Shown piece by piece: positions 38,248-47,529 of a stretch of 64,000 nt of DNA. The position numbers and the translations under genes are program-made. Where the stretch lies: the NCBI RefSeq assembly GCF_004137795.1, contig NZ_NWTM01000001.1, forward strand, positions 919,229 to 983,228, read 5' to 3'. Source of the DNA: Pectobacterium zantedeschiae (GTDB lineage Bacteria > Pseudomonadota > Gammaproteobacteria > Enterobacterales > Enterobacteriaceae). Under the pieces are notes generated by a model. That model did no database searches, was not told the origin of the DNA, and saw only the letters and a program-made list of their open reading frames with translations. Position 1 is the stretch's first letter. Every line of letters begins with the position of its first letter.

Positions 38248-38424
38248 TTAAATCTCAAAACCGGGTGCAACTTCTTTGACCGGTTTTTTACACTCTTCTG
38301 GCTTCGGTTGATTCGCTGGCAGGTTTTTGCAGTCTGGTGCAAAAGGATTCAACGCATCGCGATTCAGATAGAGCACAAACAGGATCAGAATGAGGAGGGG
38401 AATCAGAATACGTTTTCTTTTCAT
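38248..38424 (-). CDS. Small membrane-anchored protein, 58 residues
   Basis: ATG 38424 to TAA 38248-38250 on the minus strand. It starts MKRKRILIPLLILILFVLYL: basic tip then a strongly hydrophobic segment (residues 6-20). A polar Pro/Lys-rich tail of about 38 residues follows, with two Cys (PDCKNLP; PEECKKPV), likely periplasmic. The composition is very unlike a chance frame. The ribosome site is weak (AAGAAAAAT). I do not recognise a family. It is convergent with the hrpK-like gene, only 9 bases apart. Confidence 0.55.
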   Translation of the reverse strand: MKRKRILIPLLILILFVLYLNRDALNPFAPDCKNLPANQPKPEECKKPVKEVAPGFEI

Positions 38425-38572
38425 GGCTATTTTTCTTGGTTGCGTTGCAAAAAATGTGTGTATGTTAAAAAAACAGGGAAAATTCTAACGTGTTGCGCGG
38501 CTTTTGTCTTTAGCCAGCCTTGCTTCCACTCTATTGTAGTGACTCGGCATAGCGAGATCGGTAGAGGTGAAA

Positions 38573-39580
38573 ATGAAAAAGATTCGGTTTGCAGCGATTG
38601 GATTGGCACACAACCACATTTATGACATGTGTCAGCAACTCATTGATGCTGGCGCTGAGCTGGTTGGCGTATTTGAATCCGACCCAGATAATCGGGCAAA
38701 ATTTACCTCGCTTTTCCCTTCCGTTCCTTTTGCCGCTTCTGCGGAACAGCTGATTACCGATGCGTCTATCGATCTCATCGCCTGTGCGGTGATTCCCTGT
38801 GACAGAGCCGAACTGGCGCTGCGCACGCTGGATGCGGACAAGGATTTTTTTACGGCGAAACCGCCGCTGACCACGTTGGAACAGTTGGATGCCGTTCAAC
38901 GTCGGGTCGCGGAAACTGGCCGCAAGTTTGCCGTGTACTTTAATGAACGCATCAATGTGGATAGCGCGCTGTTTGCCGGTGAACTGGTGCAACGGGGCGA
39001 AATCGGGCGAGTGATTCAGACAATGGGCGTCGGCCCACATCGTGAACGCGGCGCGCGGCCTGACTGGTTTTATCAAAAGCGTCAGTACGGCGGGATCCTC
39101 TGCGATATCGGCATCCATCAAATTGAGCAATTTCTCTATTTTACTGGCAATACTGATGCACGCGTGGTGATCAGCCAAACGGCGAATTATCACCACCCGC
39201 ACCATCCTGATTTTGAGGATTTTGGCGATGCGATGCTGCTGGGTGACAATGGGGCAACGGGATATTTCCGCTGTGACTGGTTTACACCGGATGGGCTGAG
39301 TGTCTGGGGTGACGGTCGTCTGACGATTTTAGGGACGGAAGGTTACATCGAAATCAGGAAATATGTCGACCTCACGCGCGGTGAAAGTAACGTCGTTTAT
39401 CTGGTAAATAGCGACGGAGAGCAGCGTTTTACCCCAGCAAACAGCGTAGAACGCACCTTTTTTCCTGACTTTCTGCGTGACTGCCGTGAGCGCACTGAAA
39501 ATGCAATGTCGCAGTCGCATATCTTCAAAGCGACAGAGCTGTCAATTCTGGCGCAGCAGGCGGCGAAGACGATTGCCTGA
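38573..39580 (+). CDS. Gfo/Idh/MocA family NAD(P)-dependent oxidoreductase
   Basis: 335 residues from ATG 38573 behind AGAGGTGAAA. The N-terminal Rossmann domain starts KIRFAAIGLAHNHIYDMCQQ (the usual GxGxxxH region is altered to GLAHNH). It has the family's second-strand acidic residue (GVFESDPDN) and the EKP-like catalytic loop as FFTAKPPLTTLEQLDAV. The C-terminal substrate-binding domain holds ICDIGIHQIEQFLYF, with the conserved Asp/His pair, and a DFEDFGDAMLL segment. Typical substrates are sugars or inositols; the actual one is unknown. It appears to be monocistronic, with a terminator at 39639-39671. Confidence 0.85.
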   Translation: MKKIRFAAIGLAHNHIYDMCQQLIDAGAELVGVFESDPDNRAKFTSLFPSVPFAASAEQLITDASIDLIACAVIPCDRAELALRTLDADKDFFTAKPPLTTLEQLDAVQRRVAETGRKFAVYFNERINVDSALFAGELVQRGEIGRVIQTMGVGPHRERGARPDWFYQKRQYGGILCDIGIHQIEQFLYFTGNTDARVVISQTANYHHPHHPDFEDFGDAMLLGDNGATGYFRCDWFTPDGLSVWGDGRLTILGTEGYIEIRKYVDLTRGESNVVYLVNSDGEQRFTPANSVERTFFPDFLRDCRERTENAMSQSHIFKATELSILAQQAAKTIA

Positions 39581-39638
39581 TACGGTATTTTCCGCGAGTT
39601 ACCCCTATAACAACTTATTTTATTAACAACCTATCTAT

Positions 39639-39671
39639 AACAACCGTGCTCCGCGATGGCGCACGGTTGTT
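39639..39671 (+). terminator. Rho-independent terminator after the Gfo/Idh gene
   Basis: An 11-bp perfect stem AACAACCGTGC / GCACGGTTGTT with an 11-base loop, followed by CCTTTT. It separates the oxidoreductase gene from the urea operon. Confidence 0.7.
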
Positions 39672-39735
39672 CCTTTTCTGTGCATGCTAATAAAGCCATT
39701 TCATTTAATGTCATATAAATCAATGAAGTGAAAAC

Positions 39736-39751
39736 TGGCATGGTTTTCGCT
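39736..39751 (+). promoter_or_regulatory. Sigma-54 (-24/-12) promoter of the urea operon
   Basis: TGGCATGGTTTTCGCT has GG and GC exactly 10 bases apart, as required by sigma-54, with a close fit to TGGCAC-N5-TTGC. It lies 40 bases before the allophanate hydrolase start. Nitrogen-limited (NtrC) control would suit the operon. A GTATAC palindrome (39769-39774, in TTGTATACCAG) just after it resembles an FCD-type GntR operator and could bind the regulator encoded within the operon. Confidence 0.65.
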
Positions 39752-39791
39752 TTAGTGAATTCAATCTTGTATACCAGATGGGATTCACACT

Positions 39792-41594
39792 ATGCCAAGA
39801 ATGACGGGACTCACGCTTCAGGAATGGAAACAGCATTACCAACAGCAGGCCGATAGCGTAAGCGAAACGCTAAATGCGCTGCTTGCTCGCTTCTCGACGG
39901 ACGATCCGGCGTGGATCGTGCTGGCGACACCTGAGCTGCTAGAGGCGCAGATCGCGGCAATGCTGCCCCTATATCGTGAAAATCCAGATGCGCTGCCGTT
40001 GTTCGGCGTTCCCTTTGCTGTTAAAGACAATATTGATGTTGCAGGCTGGCCGACGAGCGCGGCGTGTCCGGCATTTACCTATCTGGCCGATAAAGATGCG
40101 ACTGCCGTTGCCAAATTAAAAGCGGCAGGCGCAGTGGTTGTCGGTAAAACCAACCTCGATCAGTTTGCTACTGGTTTGGTCGGTACGCGTTCACCGTTTG
40201 GTGAAGTACCAAACACCTTCAATGCGGACTATATCAGCGGTGGTTCCAGTTCAGGATCGGCCTCGGTGCTGGCGCGGGGACTGGTCGCCTTTTCATTAGG
40301 CACCGACACCGCTGGATCGGGGCGTGTTCCCGCTGGGTTTAACAATATCGTCGGGCTGAAGCCGACGAAAGGGTGGCTATCGGCAAGCGGCGTGGTGCCA
40401 GCCTGTCGCCTGAATGACACGATTTCCGTATTTGCGCTGACCGTCGAAGATGCGTTTACCGTCGCAGAACTGGCTGGCGGATACGATGCCGCAGATGCTT
40501 ATTCGCGTAGTCATCCGGGGAGTGCGCCAGCCTTGCTGCCGGAAAAACCGCGCGTTGCTATTCCCAGCGATCCGATCTTTTTTGATGATGCCGTCGCACA
40601 GGCTGCATGGCAGCTTGCGCTGGTTGAATTAGAGGCGACGGGGGCGACACTGCACCCCATCGATTTCAGTATATTCACACAGTTGGCAGAGCAGCTTTAC
40701 CAAGGCCCTTGGGTGGCGGAACGTACGGTGGCGGTTGGCGATATGCTGCGCCAGCCAGAACGGATGGATCCGGTAGTTCACGGTATTGTGGCGAGCGGTG
40801 AGCGATTTAGTGCGGTGGATGCTTTCAAAGCCGAATACCTGCGGGCCGAATTGGCGCGCCAGATTCAGCAGACGCTGGCCTTATTCGATGCGTTAGTTGT
40901 GCCGACCTCGCCGACCATCCACACGCGTGAGGCGATGAAACGGGAGCCGGTGCGTAACAACTCCCAGTTGGGAATCTATACCAACTTTACCAATCTGGCC
41001 GATCTTTCGGCACTGGCGCTGCCTGCCCCTTTCCGTGGCGACGGTTTACCTGCGGGTATCACGCTGATTGCGCCCGCGTGGCACGACCGTGCATTAGCGA
41101 GCTTTGGCCAGCGCTGGCAAGCACAGCTCGCACTTACATTGGGCGCGACAGGAAAAGCGCTGCCTGCCAGCGCGGCCACATTACCGCCTTCCACATTACA
41201 CGTCCGCCTTGCCGTTGTCGGCGCACACCTGACGGGCATGCCGCTGAATCATCAACTGACTAACCGTGATGCGGTAAGAATCGAAGAGACGCGCACGGCG
41301 GAAAATTATCGCCTTTATGCGCTGGCGAATACGCAACCTGCCAAGCCCGGTTTAGCAAAAAGCAGCGAGGGTGCGGCGATCACCGTCGAACTGTGGGATA
41401 TCCCTCTGGCGCGTTTTGGTGAGTTTGTCGCAGAGATTCCGGCCCCGTTGGGTATTGGCACCCTGACGTTAGCCGACGGACGACAGGTTAAAGGCTTTAT
41501 TTGCGAACCGGCCGCGCTGAGCGATGCCACCGATATCACCGCGTTCGGCGGCTGGCGTCATTGGCTCGCCCATCAGGAGGCGTCCCATGTTTAA
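39792..41594 (+). CDS. atzF: Allophanate hydrolase
   Basis: Hydrolyses allophanate, the product of urea carboxylase, to ammonia and CO2 in the cytoplasm. 600 residues, the full family length. The N-terminal amidase-signature domain has the Ser-cisSer-Lys triad: Lys78 (FAVKDNIDVAG), Ser152 (GGSSSGSAS) and Ser176 (GTDTAGSGRVPAGFNN). The spacing equals that of AtzF (K91, S165, S189). From about residue 460 the C-terminal gamma-glutamylcyclotransferase-like domain follows (LAVVGAHLTGMPLNHQLTN). First gene of the urea operon; its end overlaps the urea carboxylase start by 8 bases. The symbol atzF is used for the orthologous activity; DUR1,2-like naming (uahA) also exists. Confidence 0.95.
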   Translation: MPRMTGLTLQEWKQHYQQQADSVSETLNALLARFSTDDPAWIVLATPELLEAQIAAMLPLYRENPDALPLFGVPFAVKDNIDVAGWPTSAACPAFTYLADKDATAVAKLKAAGAVVVGKTNLDQFATGLVGTRSPFGEVPNTFNADYISGGSSSGSASVLARGLVAFSLGTDTAGSGRVPAGFNNIVGLKPTKGWLSASGVVPACRLNDTISVFALTVEDAFTVAELAGGYDAADAYSRSHPGSAPALLPEKPRVAIPSDPIFFDDAVAQAAWQLALVELEATGATLHPIDFSIFTQLAEQLYQGPWVAERTVAVGDMLRQPERMDPVVHGIVASGERFSAVDAFKAEYLRAELARQIQQTLALFDALVVPTSPTIHTREAMKREPVRNNSQLGIYTNFTNLADLSALALPAPFRGDGLPAGITLIAPAWHDRALASFGQRWQAQLALTLGATGKALPASAATLPPSTLHVRLAVVGAHLTGMPLNHQLTNRDAVRIEETRTAENYRLYALANTQPAKPGLAKSSEGAAITVELWDIPLARFGEFVAEIPAPLGIGTLTLADGRQVKGFICEPAALSDATDITAFGGWRHWLAHQEASHV

Positions 41595-44500
41595 GACCGT
41601 ATTAATTGCCAACCGAGGTGAGATCGCCTGTCGCGCGATGCGCACGCTAAAGCGCTTGGGGATTACCAGCGTGGCGATTTATTCCGATGCAGATAAAAAT
41701 GCGCAGCATGTGAAAGATGCCGATATCGCCGTATCGATTGGTGGGGAAAAGGCCAGCGATAGCTATTTGTGCATCGATAAAGTTCTGGCGGCTGCACAGC
41801 AGACGGGAGCAGAAGCGATCTGGCCGGGTTACGGTTTTCTATCCGAGAGCCTGCCGTTTGCCGCCGCGTGTGAGAAGGCCGGTATTGTGTTTGTTGGGCC
41901 AACCGCGCAGCAAATTGGTGAATTTGGCCTGAAGCACCGCGCCCGTGAATTGGCCGCTGCCGCCGGTGTGCCGATGACGCCGGGGACGCCGCTGCTGGCC
42001 TCGCTGGAGGCCGCGTTGGCTGCGGCAGAGGAGATCGGCTATCCGGTGATGCTGAAAAGTACCGCCGGTGGCGGGGGGATCGGCCTGACGCGCTGTGCCG
42101 ATGCCGCTGCGTTACAGGCCGCGTGGGAGAGCGTGCGTCGTTTGGGAGAGCAGTTCTTTAGCGATGCAGGCGTGTTTCTCGAACGCTGCATCGATCGGGC
42201 GCGCCATGTAGAAGTACAGATTTTTGGCGATGGTAAAGGTCGTGTGGTGGCGCTGGGTGAACGTGATTGTTCATTGCAGCGGCGCAACCAGAAAGTAGTG
42301 GAAGAAACGCCTGCACCGCATTTGCCAGAAACTACGCGGGCGGCGCTGTTAGCTTCGGCGGTGAAGCTCGGTGAGTTGGTTAGTTACCGCAGCGCGGGGA
42401 CGGTAGAGTTTATTTACGACGCCGAACGCGACGCGTTCTTTTTCCTCGAAGTAAATACTCGTTTGCAGGTTGAGCATCCGGTGACGGAGTGTGTCACCGG
42501 GCTGGATTTGGTCGAATGCATGCTGCGCGTTGCGGCAGATGAACCGCTGGACTGGGCGACATTGACGCAGACACCGCACGGTGCCGCGATTGAAGTACGA
42601 CTCTATGCGGAAGATCCGCTGAAAAATTTCCAACCCAGCCCCGGCGTACTGACCGAGGTGATGTTTCCCGAAGGCGTGCGGGTCGATGGCTGGGTAAGCA
42701 CCGGCACCGAGGTGTCGGCGTATTACGATCCGATGATTGCCAAACTCATCGTCCACGCAGAAACCCGTGAGCTGGCGCTGGAGAAGATGCAGCAGGCGCT
42801 GAATGCCACGCGTTTGCACGGTATTGCCACCAATCTGGATTATCTACGCCAGATTATCACTACCGACGCGTTCCGCCGCGGAACGGTGTGGACGCGGATG
42901 CTTGACAGCTTTACGCCGTCCGCGTCAGTGATTGAGGTCATCCAACCTGGCACCTGGAGCAGCGTGCAGGATTACCCCGGACGCCTCGGTTATTGGGATA
43001 TTGGTGTGCCGCCATCTGGCCCGATGGACGATTTCGCGTTCCGTCTGGCGAACCGCATTGTCGGTAACGATGAGGCTGCGGCAGGGCTGGAATTTACGCT
43101 GCAAGGGCCAACGCTGCGGTTCCACAGTACTGCGGTGATTGCGCTGACGGGCGCCGACTGCCCAGCGACGCTGGATGGAGATGTCGTGCCCTATTGGCAG
43201 CCTGTTACAGTAACCGCTGGGCAAACGCTGACGCTGGGGCGGGCACAGTCCGGCTGTCGCACCTATCTGGCGGTACGCAACGGTATTGATGTGCCGCAGT
43301 ATCTCGGCAGTCGCTCGACGTTCGCGCTCGGGGAATTTGGTGGTCATGCCGGACGAACGCTGCGAGTAGCGGATATGCTGGGTATTTCGCAACCTGAATT
43401 GCCTGCCTGCACCACGCCTGTTCCGGTGAGCGCGCCACAGGCTGTGGATGCTGCACTGATTCCGCAGTATGGCAACGAATGGCGTATTGGCGTGCTCTAT
43501 GGCCCGCACGGTGCGCCGGATTTCTTTACCCACGCGGCGATCGACGAGTTTTTCGCAGCAGAATGGCAGGTGCATTACAACTCGAACCGACTGGGCGTAC
43601 GTCTGGTGGGGCCGAAGCCCAGTTGGACAAGGGAAAACGGCGGTGAGGCTGGTTTACATCCCTCCAACGTTCACGACTGTGAATATGCTATCGGCGCGGT
43701 GAATTTTACCGGCGATTTCCCTGTGATCCTCACGCGAGATGGGCCGAGTCTGGGCGGATTTGTTTGTCCAGTCACTATTGCCAAAGCGGAACTGTGGAAA
43801 GTTGGCCAGGTTAAGCCGGGTGACAGTATCCGCTTCCACCCCATCAGTGCGGAGGAAGCGCTGGCACTGGAACAGGCGCAGTCTGATTGTGTTTCTACGC
43901 TGGGCGCGACGCATACGCCTGCGTTTGACGTCCCCTCGCTGGCGGTGACAGAACACGGCTCCGCAACGGTACTGGCCGCTGTGCAAGCCACAGCGACCAC
44001 GCCAGCCGCCGTCTATCGTCAGGCTGGCGATAACTACGTTCTGATCGAGTACGGCGAGAATGTGCTCGATTTGGCGCTGCGACTGCGTATTCATTTGCTG
44101 ATGATCGCGATCCGCGCTTCTGAGACGGCGGGAATAGAAGAGCTGTCGCCGGGTGTGCGTTCGCTACAGGTGCGTTATGACAGTCGGGTTATCCGCCAGC
44201 GTGCGCTACTGGACATGCTGCTCCATCTGGAAAACCAGCTTGGCGACGTCAGCCAGATGAAAGTACCGTCGCGCATCGTCCATATACCAATGGCGTTTGA
44301 AGACAGCGCCACGCTCGGTGCGGTTGAACGCTACCGTGAAACCGTACGTGCCAGCGCGCCTTGGCTACCGAATAACGTCGATTTCATTCAGCGTATTAAT
44401 GGGTTATCGAGCCGTAATGACGTGCGTGACATCATTTTTGATGCCAGTTATCTAATTCTGGGACTGGGCGACGTTTATCTTGGCGCGCCTTGTGCGGTGC

Positions 44501-45198
44501 CGGTCGATCCACGTCATCGTCTGTTGAGCTCCAAATACAATCCAGCGCGTACCTTCACAGCCGAAGGCACGGTTGGCATTGGCGGCATGTACATGTGCAT
44601 TTACGGCATGGATTCGCCGGGCGGCTATCAACTGGTGGGACGCACGCTGCCGATCTGGAACAAATTTCTCAAAAACGATCAGTTTATCGCGGGCGAACCG
44701 TGGCTGCTGCGCTTCTTCGATCAGGTACGGTTTTATCCGGTCAGCGAAACCGAACTAACGGCGCTGCGTGAGGATTTCCGCGAAGGACGTGCTGCGATCC
44801 ACATTGAGGAAACCGAATTTGATTTCGCTGAACACACGCGTTTTCTGACCGAACAGGCCGACGATATCGCTGCGTTTCGCCAGCGTCAGGCATCTGCATT
44901 TGAAACCGAAGTGGCGCTGTGGCAGCAGGAGGAGGACAGCACGCCGCAGGAGGAGGTTTTAATCGCTCCCGTAGAAGACGAAGACGCCTTCCAGGTCAGC
45001 GCAGATATGAACGGCAATATCTGGAAAGTGCTGGTGAATGCAGGGGATGAAGTTGAGGCCGGACAGCCGCTGATCATCGTTGAAGCGATGAAAATGGAAC
45101 TGACGATTAGCGCGCCGCAGTCTGGCCGAGTGAAGCGCATCGGCTGTCAGCCGGGGCGTCCGGTCAGTCCTGGTGATGCCTTACTATGGTTGGAATAA
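41587..45198 (+). CDS. uca: Urea carboxylase (biotin- and ATP-dependent)
   Basis: Carboxylates urea to allophanate with ATP and bicarbonate. 1203 residues from ATG 41587 (MFKTVLIANRGEIACRAMRT), inside the last codons of atzF. Residues 1-450 form biotin carboxylase (ATP-grasp, MLKSTAGGGGIGLTRC; FLEVNTRLQVEHPVTE). About 460-760 is the AHS2/KipA-type domain (IQPGTWSSVQDYPGRLGYWD). About 815-1030 is the AHS1/KipI-type domain. About 1130-1203 is the biotinyl domain with EAMKMEL, Lys1169 being the biotin site. Together with AtzF it forms a split urea amidolyase, nickel-free. Translation is probably coupled to atzF. Confidence 0.95.
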   Translation: MFKTVLIANRGEIACRAMRTLKRLGITSVAIYSDADKNAQHVKDADIAVSIGGEKASDSYLCIDKVLAAAQQTGAEAIWPGYGFLSESLPFAAACEKAGIVFVGPTAQQIGEFGLKHRARELAAAAGVPMTPGTPLLASLEAALAAAEEIGYPVMLKSTAGGGGIGLTRCADAAALQAAWESVRRLGEQFFSDAGVFLERCIDRARHVEVQIFGDGKGRVVALGERDCSLQRRNQKVVEETPAPHLPETTRAALLASAVKLGELVSYRSAGTVEFIYDAERDAFFFLEVNTRLQVEHPVTECVTGLDLVECMLRVAADEPLDWATLTQTPHGAAIEVRLYAEDPLKNFQPSPGVLTEVMFPEGVRVDGWVSTGTEVSAYYDPMIAKLIVHAETRELALEKMQQALNATRLHGIATNLDYLRQIITTDAFRRGTVWTRMLDSFTPSASVIEVIQPGTWSSVQDYPGRLGYWDIGVPPSGPMDDFAFRLANRIVGNDEAAAGLEFTLQGPTLRFHSTAVIALTGADCPATLDGDVVPYWQPVTVTAGQTLTLGRAQSGCRTYLAVRNGIDVPQYLGSRSTFALGEFGGHAGRTLRVADMLGISQPELPACTTPVPVSAPQAVDAALIPQYGNEWRIGVLYGPHGAPDFFTHAAIDEFFAAEWQVHYNSNRLGVRLVGPKPSWTRENGGEAGLHPSNVHDCEYAIGAVNFTGDFPVILTRDGPSLGGFVCPVTIAKAELWKVGQVKPGDSIRFHPISAEEALALEQAQSDCVSTLGATHTPAFDVPSLAVTEHGSATVLAAVQATATTPAAVYRQAGDNYVLIEYGENVLDLALRLRIHLLMIAIRASETAGIEELSPGVRSLQVRYDSRVIRQRALLDMLLHLENQLGDVSQMKVPSRIVHIPMAFEDSATLGAVERYRETVRASAPWLPNNVDFIQRINGLSSRNDVRDIIFDASYLILGLGDVYLGAPCAVPVDPRHRLLSSKYNPARTFTAEGTVGIGGMYMCIYGMDSPGGYQLVGRTLPIWNKFLKNDQFIAGEPWLLRFFDQVRFYPVSETELTALREDFREGRAAIHIEETEFDFAEHTRFLTEQADDIAAFRQRQASAFETEVALWQQEEDSTPQEEVLIAPVEDEDAFQVSADMNGNIWKVLVNAGDEVEAGQPLIIVEAMKMELTISAPQSGRVKRIGCQPGRPVSPGDALLWLE

Positions 45199-45238
45199 AG
45201 AACTGGCTGGAATAAAGAACCGGCTGGAATAAACGGCG
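45188..45238 (+). repeat. 17-bp tandem repeat across the urea carboxylase stop codon
   Basis: Three units start at 45188, 45205 and 45222 (ggttggaataaagaact, ggctggaataaagaacc, ggctggaataaacggcg). Each has the same GGAATAA; only the first TAA (45196-45198) is in frame as the stop. Confidence 0.8.
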
Positions 45239-45252
45239 AGACGGAGAAAACG

Positions 45253-46011
45253 ATGCGAACAGGTACACAAAAAAATAACAAAGATCGCCCGGAAGCGCTG
45301 GCTGAACGGGTGTATCAGACGCTGAAAAACGACATTTTCGACTTTCGCCTGATGCCGGGCGATCGCTTCAGTGAAAGTGAGATTGCCGAGCGGATGTCGG
45401 TTAGCCGCACGCCGGTGCGTCAGGCGCTGTTTTGGCTGGAGCGGGAAGGGTATGTCGAAGTCTATTTCCGCAGTGGCTGGCAGGTTCGCCCCTTTGATTT
45501 TGCCTATTTCGAAGAACTGTATGACTTCCGCATTGTGCTGGAGCGTGAAGCCATTCGGCGACTGTGTGGTATGCCGCCGGGACGCTGCGCCGAGTTATTG
45601 GCCGATCTGAAACGCTTCTGGATTGATGAACCCCGTCTGGATGACGGAAAGGTCGTGTCCCGCTACGACGAAGGGTTTCACCGTGGGCTGGTTATGGCGG
45701 CGGGCAATAGTGAAATGGCGCGGATTCACGGCGAGCTGACGGAGAAAATCCGCATTATTCGCCGTCTCGACTTCACCCGTGAGGATCGCATCGACGCGAC
45801 CTATAAAGAACACGCTCAGATTTTACTGGCGATCTTGCAACAACATACAGAGGAGGCGCAACGCATTCTGACCGACCACATTGCTGTCAGTAAGGCCGAA
45901 GTCAGAAAGATCACCTTGCACATGCTACAGCAGGCGCGGCCTCAATCGGTTTCACCTGATACATCACACGATTCCATTCTTACTCAACACGACTTAAGGG
46001 CTAATAAATGA
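45253..46011 (+). CDS. GntR family regulator (FCD subfamily) of the urea operon
   Basis: 252-residue cytoplasmic regulator from ATG 45253 (GGAG ribosome site). The winged helix covers about residues 15-80 (ESEIAERMSVSRTPVRQALF; REGYVEVYFRSGWQVRPF). The FCD effector domain follows (FRIVLEREAIRRL; DEGFHRGLVMAAGN; EHAQILLAILQQHTEEAQRI), with His residues of the metal site. It sits between the catabolic genes and the transporter genes and overlaps urtA by 4 bases (ATGA), so it is co-transcribed. It probably senses urea or allophanate level and acts on the promoter near 39736-39780; both are inferences. Confidence 0.85.
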   Translation: MRTGTQKNNKDRPEALAERVYQTLKNDIFDFRLMPGDRFSESEIAERMSVSRTPVRQALFWLEREGYVEVYFRSGWQVRPFDFAYFEELYDFRIVLEREAIRRLCGMPPGRCAELLADLKRFWIDEPRLDDGKVVSRYDEGFHRGLVMAAGNSEMARIHGELTEKIRIIRRLDFTREDRIDATYKEHAQILLAILQQHTEEAQRILTDHIAVSKAEVRKITLHMLQQARPQSVSPDTSHDSILTQHDLRANK

Positions 46012-47276
46012 AAAGACGTTCATTGCTAAAAGTTTTTGCGCTTTCTGCGACGGTGGTTGGTATGGGGTTGACCTGGAGCGTGCAGGCGGCGGAAACCATC
46101 AAAGTCGGGATTATGCATTCGCTGTCCGGCACGATGGCGATTTCGGAAACGCCGCTGAAGGACGTGGCGCTGATGACTATTGATGAGATCAACGCTAAAG
46201 GCGGGGTGTTGGGTAAAAAACTGGAGCCGGTGGTGGTCGACCCCGCTTCGAACTGGCCGCTGTTTGCTGAAAAGGCGCGTCAGTTGCTAACGCAGGATAA
46301 AGCGGCGGTGGTATTCGGCTGCTGGACATCGGTATCGCGTAAATCGGTGCTGCCAGTGTTTGAAGAGTTAAACGGGCTGCTGTTCTATCCGGTGCAGTAT
46401 GAGGGTGAAGAGATGTCGCCGAACGTATTCTATACCGGTGCGGCACCGAATCAGCAGGCGATTCCCGCGGTGGAATATCTGATGAGTGAAGACGGTGGGG
46501 CGGCGAAGCGTTTCTTCCTGCTGGGTACCGATTATGTCTATCCGCGTACCACCAACAAGATCCTGCGCGCGTTCCTGCATTCGAAAGGCGTGCAGGACAA
46601 GGATATCGAGGAAGTCTATACGCCGTTCGGCCACAGCGATTATCAGACCATCGTTTCCAACATCAAAAAATTCTCGACGGGCGGTAAGACGGCGGTGGTT
46701 TCTACCATCAACGGCGATTCCAACGTTCCTTTCTATAAAGAGCTGGCGAATCAGGGCATCAAAGCGACCGATGTGCCGGTTGTCGCGTTCTCTGTAGGTG
46801 AAGAGGAACTGCGCGGCATCGATACCAAACCGCTGGTCGGCCATTTGGCGGCGTGGAACTACTTTGAATCGGTCGATAATCCAACCAATGCCGATTTTGT
46901 TGAAGCCTACAAGGCCTACGCCAAAGCGAAAAACCTTCCTAACGCGGGCACGGTAGTGACTAACGATCCGATGGAAGCAACCTATGTCGGCATTCATATG
47001 TGGGCGCAGGCGGTAGAGAAAGCCGGCACCACGGACGTAGATAAAGTGCGCGCCGCAATGGCGGGTCAAACTTTTGCCGCGCCGGATGGCTTTACGTTGA
47101 CGATGGACAGCACCAACCACCATCTGCATAAGCCAGTCATGATTGGCGAAATCGAAGAGAACGGTCAGTTTAACGTGGTCTGGCAAACCGATAAACCGGT
47201 TCGTGCCCAGCCGTGGAGCCCATACATCGCCGGTAATGATAAGAAGCCCGATCATCCAATAAAAGCAGCGCAGTAG
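46008..47276 (+). CDS. urtA: Urea ABC transporter, substrate-binding protein UrtA
   Basis: Periplasmic urea receptor, 422 residues. Signal peptide 1-27 (LKVFALSATVVGMGLTWSVQ, then AAE). The mature start ETIKVGIMHSLSGTMAISET and the FGCWTSVSRKSVLPVFEE and LFYPVQYEGEE segments are hallmarks of UrtA, distinct from branched-chain amino-acid receptors. The start overlaps the upstream regulator gene by 4 bases. The 253-base gap to urtB contains inverted repeats (for example CATATG-N7-CATATG) that might let the binding protein be made in excess. Confidence 0.95.
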   Translation: MKRRSLLKVFALSATVVGMGLTWSVQAAETIKVGIMHSLSGTMAISETPLKDVALMTIDEINAKGGVLGKKLEPVVVDPASNWPLFAEKARQLLTQDKAAVVFGCWTSVSRKSVLPVFEELNGLLFYPVQYEGEEMSPNVFYTGAAPNQQAIPAVEYLMSEDGGAAKRFFLLGTDYVYPRTTNKILRAFLHSKGVQDKDIEEVYTPFGHSDYQTIVSNIKKFSTGGKTAVVSTINGDSNVPFYKELANQGIKATDVPVVAFSVGEEELRGIDTKPLVGHLAAWNYFESVDNPTNADFVEAYKAYAKAKNLPNAGTVVTNDPMEATYVGIHMWAQAVEKAGTTDVDKVRAAMAGQTFAAPDGFTLTMDSTNHHLHKPVMIGEIEENGQFNVVWQTDKPVRAQPWSPYIAGNDKKPDHPIKAAQ

Positions 47277-47529
47277 AGTTGAGTTCCTGGCCTTAATAGT
47301 TTTGTTATCCAGCGTAAAAAATTATGCATCGGCAGGTATGACCGCCGAGTGAGCGGCATGGATGCTGCAAGTCGGGCGCGCATATGGATATTGCATATGA
47401 ATAGCGGCGTTATAGCGCACGAAATACTCACTGCATCAGCATAAAGGTATGGCGGTGAGACTGCCGGATATAGAAGGCAAAATAAATGGTGCGAATAGAT
47501 ATTCCCTCTCTTATATGGCGGACATTGCG

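Noticed and set aside
46368..47255. 295-codon minus-strand frame within urtA
   Set aside because: Antisense shadow of a clearly identified gene.
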